A stretch of 9,044 bases of DNA, taken from contig JAHWKZ010000056.1 of assembly GCA_019347645.1 (NCBI GenBank), positions 1 to 9,044 on the forward strand. Direction: 5' to 3'. Within the stretch, counting starts at the first letter, position 1; each line of letters begins with the position of its first letter. This document shows positions 7,567-9,044 of this stretch, one piece after another. This DNA comes from Gemmatimonadota bacterium (GTDB lineage Bacteria; Gemmatimonadota; Gemmatimonadetes; JACCXV01; JAHWKZ01). The notes beneath the pieces were generated by a model, which did no database searches, was not told where the DNA came from, and saw only the letters and a program-made list of their open reading frames with translations. Made by a program: the position numbers and the translations under genes.

Positions 7567-8238
7567 CTACTGGTCGAAGACTTCGACGCCCTCGGGTGGG
7601 GAGAACGTGAACAGGCGGTCGGCCAGCGGGACGTTCCGCTGGAAGGTGCGGAAGGTGTACGTGGTGACGACGCCGTCGGAGGTCGTGGTGCGGACCTGGC
7701 GGGGCAGCTTCGTGGACGCGTCCACCCAGACGTCGAGCCTGGCGAACGGTGCCCGATCGGTCTCGGGCGTCATCGCCAGGTGGTCGGCCGCCCGCCCCGC
7801 GACCGTCTCCCGGCCGGCATGGCGGGCGTCGAAGTGACGCCGGAGGTCGCGCAGGTAGGTCAGCGGGTTCTGGACCCCCGACTCCGCCGCCGGCTGGCGG
7901 ATCACCTGCCCGGGCTGGCTGGACGGCAGGTAGATCCATACCCGCGATCCGTCGTTCACCACCACGTCGCCCGCCGGCTCGCTGTACGCGATCCGGAACT
8001 TGCGGGGCGCCTTGTAGAGGAGGGTCCCGCGGCCGGTCGAGGTCCGCTCGAGGATCGGGTTCTCGACCTCCTGATGGAACTCGGAGCCGAGCGACGTGAG
8101 GTCCGCCAGCGCCGCGTCGGCCGCGCGGGCGATCGCCTCGGCGTCCTGAACGGTACGGGCGTCTTCGACCGGCGAGGTCGCGGGCGTTCCCGCGGCCAGC
8201 GCGGCGAACAGGGCCAGGATGGAGGTGAGAGTGGTCAT
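7567..8238 (-). CDS. lolA: Outer-membrane lipoprotein carrier protein LolA
   Basis: LolA is the periplasmic chaperone that takes lipoproteins from the LolCDE transporter and delivers them to the outer membrane. The 223 residues show the family pattern: a hydrophobic N-terminal segment (5-16), then FHQEV (54-58), STGRGTLLYKAPRKFRIAYSEP (67-88, the 'G.L...P.+FR..Y..P' motif), VVVNDGSRVWIYLPSSQPGQV (92-112), an N-P-L region (124-126), and the tail FTFSPPEGVEVFDQ (210-223). Start: ATG at 8238. Its signal-like segment MTTLTSILALFAALAAGTPA has no Lys/Arg before the hydrophobic core, which is unusual for Sec export. The only in-frame ATG further upstream (8376) would add 46 unlikely residues. A CAAGGGG 12 nt before the ATG is a distant ribosome-binding candidate. 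The gene stands alone between a non-coding gap and the toxin-antitoxin pair. Confidence 0.88.
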   Translation of the reverse strand: MTTLTSILALFAALAAGTPATSPVEDARTVQDAEAIARAADAALADLTSLGSEFHQEVENPILERTSTGRGTLLYKAPRKFRIAYSEPAGDVVVNDGSRVWIYLPSSQPGQVIRQPAAESGVQNPLTYLRDLRRHFDARHAGRETVAGRAADHLAMTPETDRAPFARLDVWVDASTKLPRQVRTTTSDGVVTTYTFRTFQRNVPLADRLFTFSPPEGVEVFDQ

Positions 8239-8404
8239 CGACCGATGAAACCCCTTGCCGCCGGCGATGTTCCGGCGGGGATCGTGTCGGGCCGGTCGAA
8301 TCGTTTGGTCCGGGATTCGTCCAAGGGGGACGGTGCCGTCTCCCGCAGGGGAGGTATTCGGTCCCGCCGTTGTCAAAGACGGAAGACCCCAGAACGACTC
8401 CTGT

Positions 8405-8453
8405 TGGGCCGGCGATCACCCTACCCTATCCAGAGTAGAGGTTAGCCGGCCCA
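8405..8453. repeat. Inverted repeat with 9-bp perfect arms and a nested inner stem
   Basis: TGGGCCGGC (8405-8413) and GCCGGCCCA (8445-8453) are perfect complements separated by 31 nt. Inside, ACC-CTAC (8418-8424) can pair with GTAG-A-GGT (8435-8442) with one bulged A and a 10-nt loop, giving a two-storey stem on either strand. No U-tract follows, so it is not a standard terminator. It may be a structured leader of the lolA transcript or an isolated palindromic element. Confidence 0.65.
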
Positions 8454-8570
8454 TCGACACAATGAGCATGGCAGATCTACCCGGAAGCCTTACCTCTCCG
8501 ACCACTTCCGACTAAAATGCCGACCTCATCACCTGATAACGGGGACGCGGTAAGGATTCTTGTCCTGCCA

Positions 8571-8583
8571 GCGAGGAGCTCGC
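8571..8583 (-). terminator. Short hairpin just after the ACT-domain gene
   Basis: On the minus strand GCGAG-CTC-CTCGC begins 2 nt after the TAG stop at 8586. Stem 5 bp, loop 3 nt, no U-tract. A weak candidate for termination. Confidence 0.3.
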
Positions 8584-8585
8584 GG

Positions 8586-9044
8586 CTATCCCCCCACCAC
8601 TCGCCCCGGCTCGGGCTCCAGGGAATGGGTCCCGAAGTATTCGCGGCGCTCGACCTCGAGGATCCCGTCGATCGACTTCATGGCGCCGATCACCTTGTTG
8701 AGGTGCTCGAGGTCCTTGACCTCGACGACGAAGGTGCCCTCGATGCCGGTCTCGGTGACCGTCAGGTCGGCGCTCTTGATGTCGGTCGACGTTCGGCTCA
8801 CCGCGCCGGCCACGTCGGCAAACGTCGTGCGGTCCTCGCCCAGCGTGCGCTGGCCGACGCTGCGGTCGCGCATCGACAGGCGGCGCTGACGCTCGGGCGC
8901 TTCCATGACACGCTCCAGCGCTTGGACCAGATGAGTCTGGGCGATCTCGGTCTGATCGGCGCGCGCCGCCAGCAGCCCTGCCTCGTTGACCACACCGGCC
9001 AGGTCGGCCCCGGTCATCCCCACCGCGCGTTCGGCGATGGCCTC
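8586..9044 (-). CDS. C-terminal part of a protein joining an FtsH-like AAA+ lid to a RelA/SpoT-type ACT domain (partial)
   Basis: The frame is open to the right edge; the last 152 residues are visible. Residues 1-55 (ERAVGMTGADLAGVVNEAGL, LAARADQTEI, ALERVMEAPERQRR) match the AAA+ lid of FtsH-type ATPases, with 'GMTGADL..VVNEA.LLAAR' and 'A.ERV...PER'. In FtsH an M41 protease domain with HEAGH should follow; it is absent. A short linker (56-70) instead leads to residues 71-136 (DRTTFADVAGAVSRTSTDIK, SADLTV, TFVVEVKDLEHLNKVIGAMK, SIDGILEVER). These resemble the regulatory ACT domain at the C-terminus of RelA/SpoT proteins. The piece TTFADVAG also resembles the start of an FtsH AAA module, so it may mark a junction. 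It could be a genuine AAA-ACT fusion, a tandem-AAA remnant, or an assembly chimera. The stop is TAG. Confidence 0.7.
   Translation of the reverse strand, partial: EAIAERAVGMTGADLAGVVNEAGLLAARADQTEIAQTHLVQALERVMEAPERQRRLSMRDRSVGQRTLGEDRTTFADVAGAVSRTSTDIKSADLTVTETGIEGTFVVEVKDLEHLNKVIGAMKSIDGILEVERREYFGTHSLEPEPGRVVGG

Larger units (their letters stand above)
8239..8585. other. 347-bp intergenic gap with inverted repeats, no gene seen
   Basis: No convincing coding frame, tRNA or rRNA is present. The half near 8420-8560 is visibly richer in A/T than the surrounding genes. It holds the inverted repeats at 8405-8453, 8482-8510 (CGGAAG/CTTCCG, 17-nt loop) and 8571-8583. The lolA promoter must lie here if lolA is not read through from the upstream gene. 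TTGACA occurs on the minus strand at about 8374-8369 but has no well-placed -10. Confidence 0.6.

Noticed and set aside
8270..8350. tRNA-like GGTCGAATC sequence
   Set aside because: No acceptor stem, anticodon arm or CCA could be fitted around it.
8405..8453. Integron attC recombination site
   Set aside because: GTTAGCC and GGCTAAC only partly match the RYYYAAC/GTTRRRY core sites, and there is no integrase or cassette gene.

Overview
The window is a dense, GC-rich bacterial chromosome segment in which every supported gene lies on the minus strand. LolA implies a periplasm and outer membrane, so the host is most likely a diderm. The high GC, the many GTG starts and the lack of Shine-Dalgarno sequences at several genes would suit an uncultured high-GC phylum (for example the Eisenbacteria, Krumholzibacteriota, Gemmatimonadota or Myxococcota sphere). 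I cannot assign a taxon from the sequence alone.

In transcription order (right to left): (a) 9044-8586 is the 3' end of a gene that joins an FtsH-type AAA+ lid to a RelA/SpoT-type ACT domain. (b) 8585-8239 is a non-coding gap with a 9-bp-arm inverted repeat. (c) 8238-7567 is lolA, the outer-membrane lipoprotein carrier. (d) 7566-6742 is a type II toxin-antitoxin pair (ribbon-helix-helix-like antitoxin, then a PIN-domain VapC-like toxin), with its own promoter, a perfect 16-bp palindrome over the -10 and a strong Shine-Dalgarno. (e) 6692-1304 is a six-gene operon: UDP-glucuronate 4-epimerase-like gene, uvrB, a DUF4254 gene, tsaE, tsaB, rimI. The first two genes are 2 bp apart and the rest overlap by 1 to 4 nt. 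(f) 1303-960 is intergenic and filled by a six-copy tandem array of roughly 47-bp units. (g) 959-1 is accD followed by the start of folC, again overlapping by 4 nt.

Functionally the large operon is a housekeeping mixture: nucleotide-sugar conversion, nucleotide excision repair, two subunits of the t6A tRNA-modification machinery with the N-acetyltransferase that commonly accompanies them, and one family of unknown function. accD-folC is a widespread pairing of fatty-acid and folate metabolism. accD and the epimerase gene each have a promoter-like element whose -10 lies exactly 9 nt before the ATG, with no Shine-Dalgarno, which predicts leaderless or nearly leaderless mRNAs.

The most unusual items are the tandem array with its two predicted hairpins per unit, the apparent FtsH-lid/ACT junction at the right edge, the paired leaderless promoters, and the two perfect palindromes flanking the toxin-antitoxin promoter. 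I found no CRISPR array, rRNA, tRNA, transposase or phage gene.
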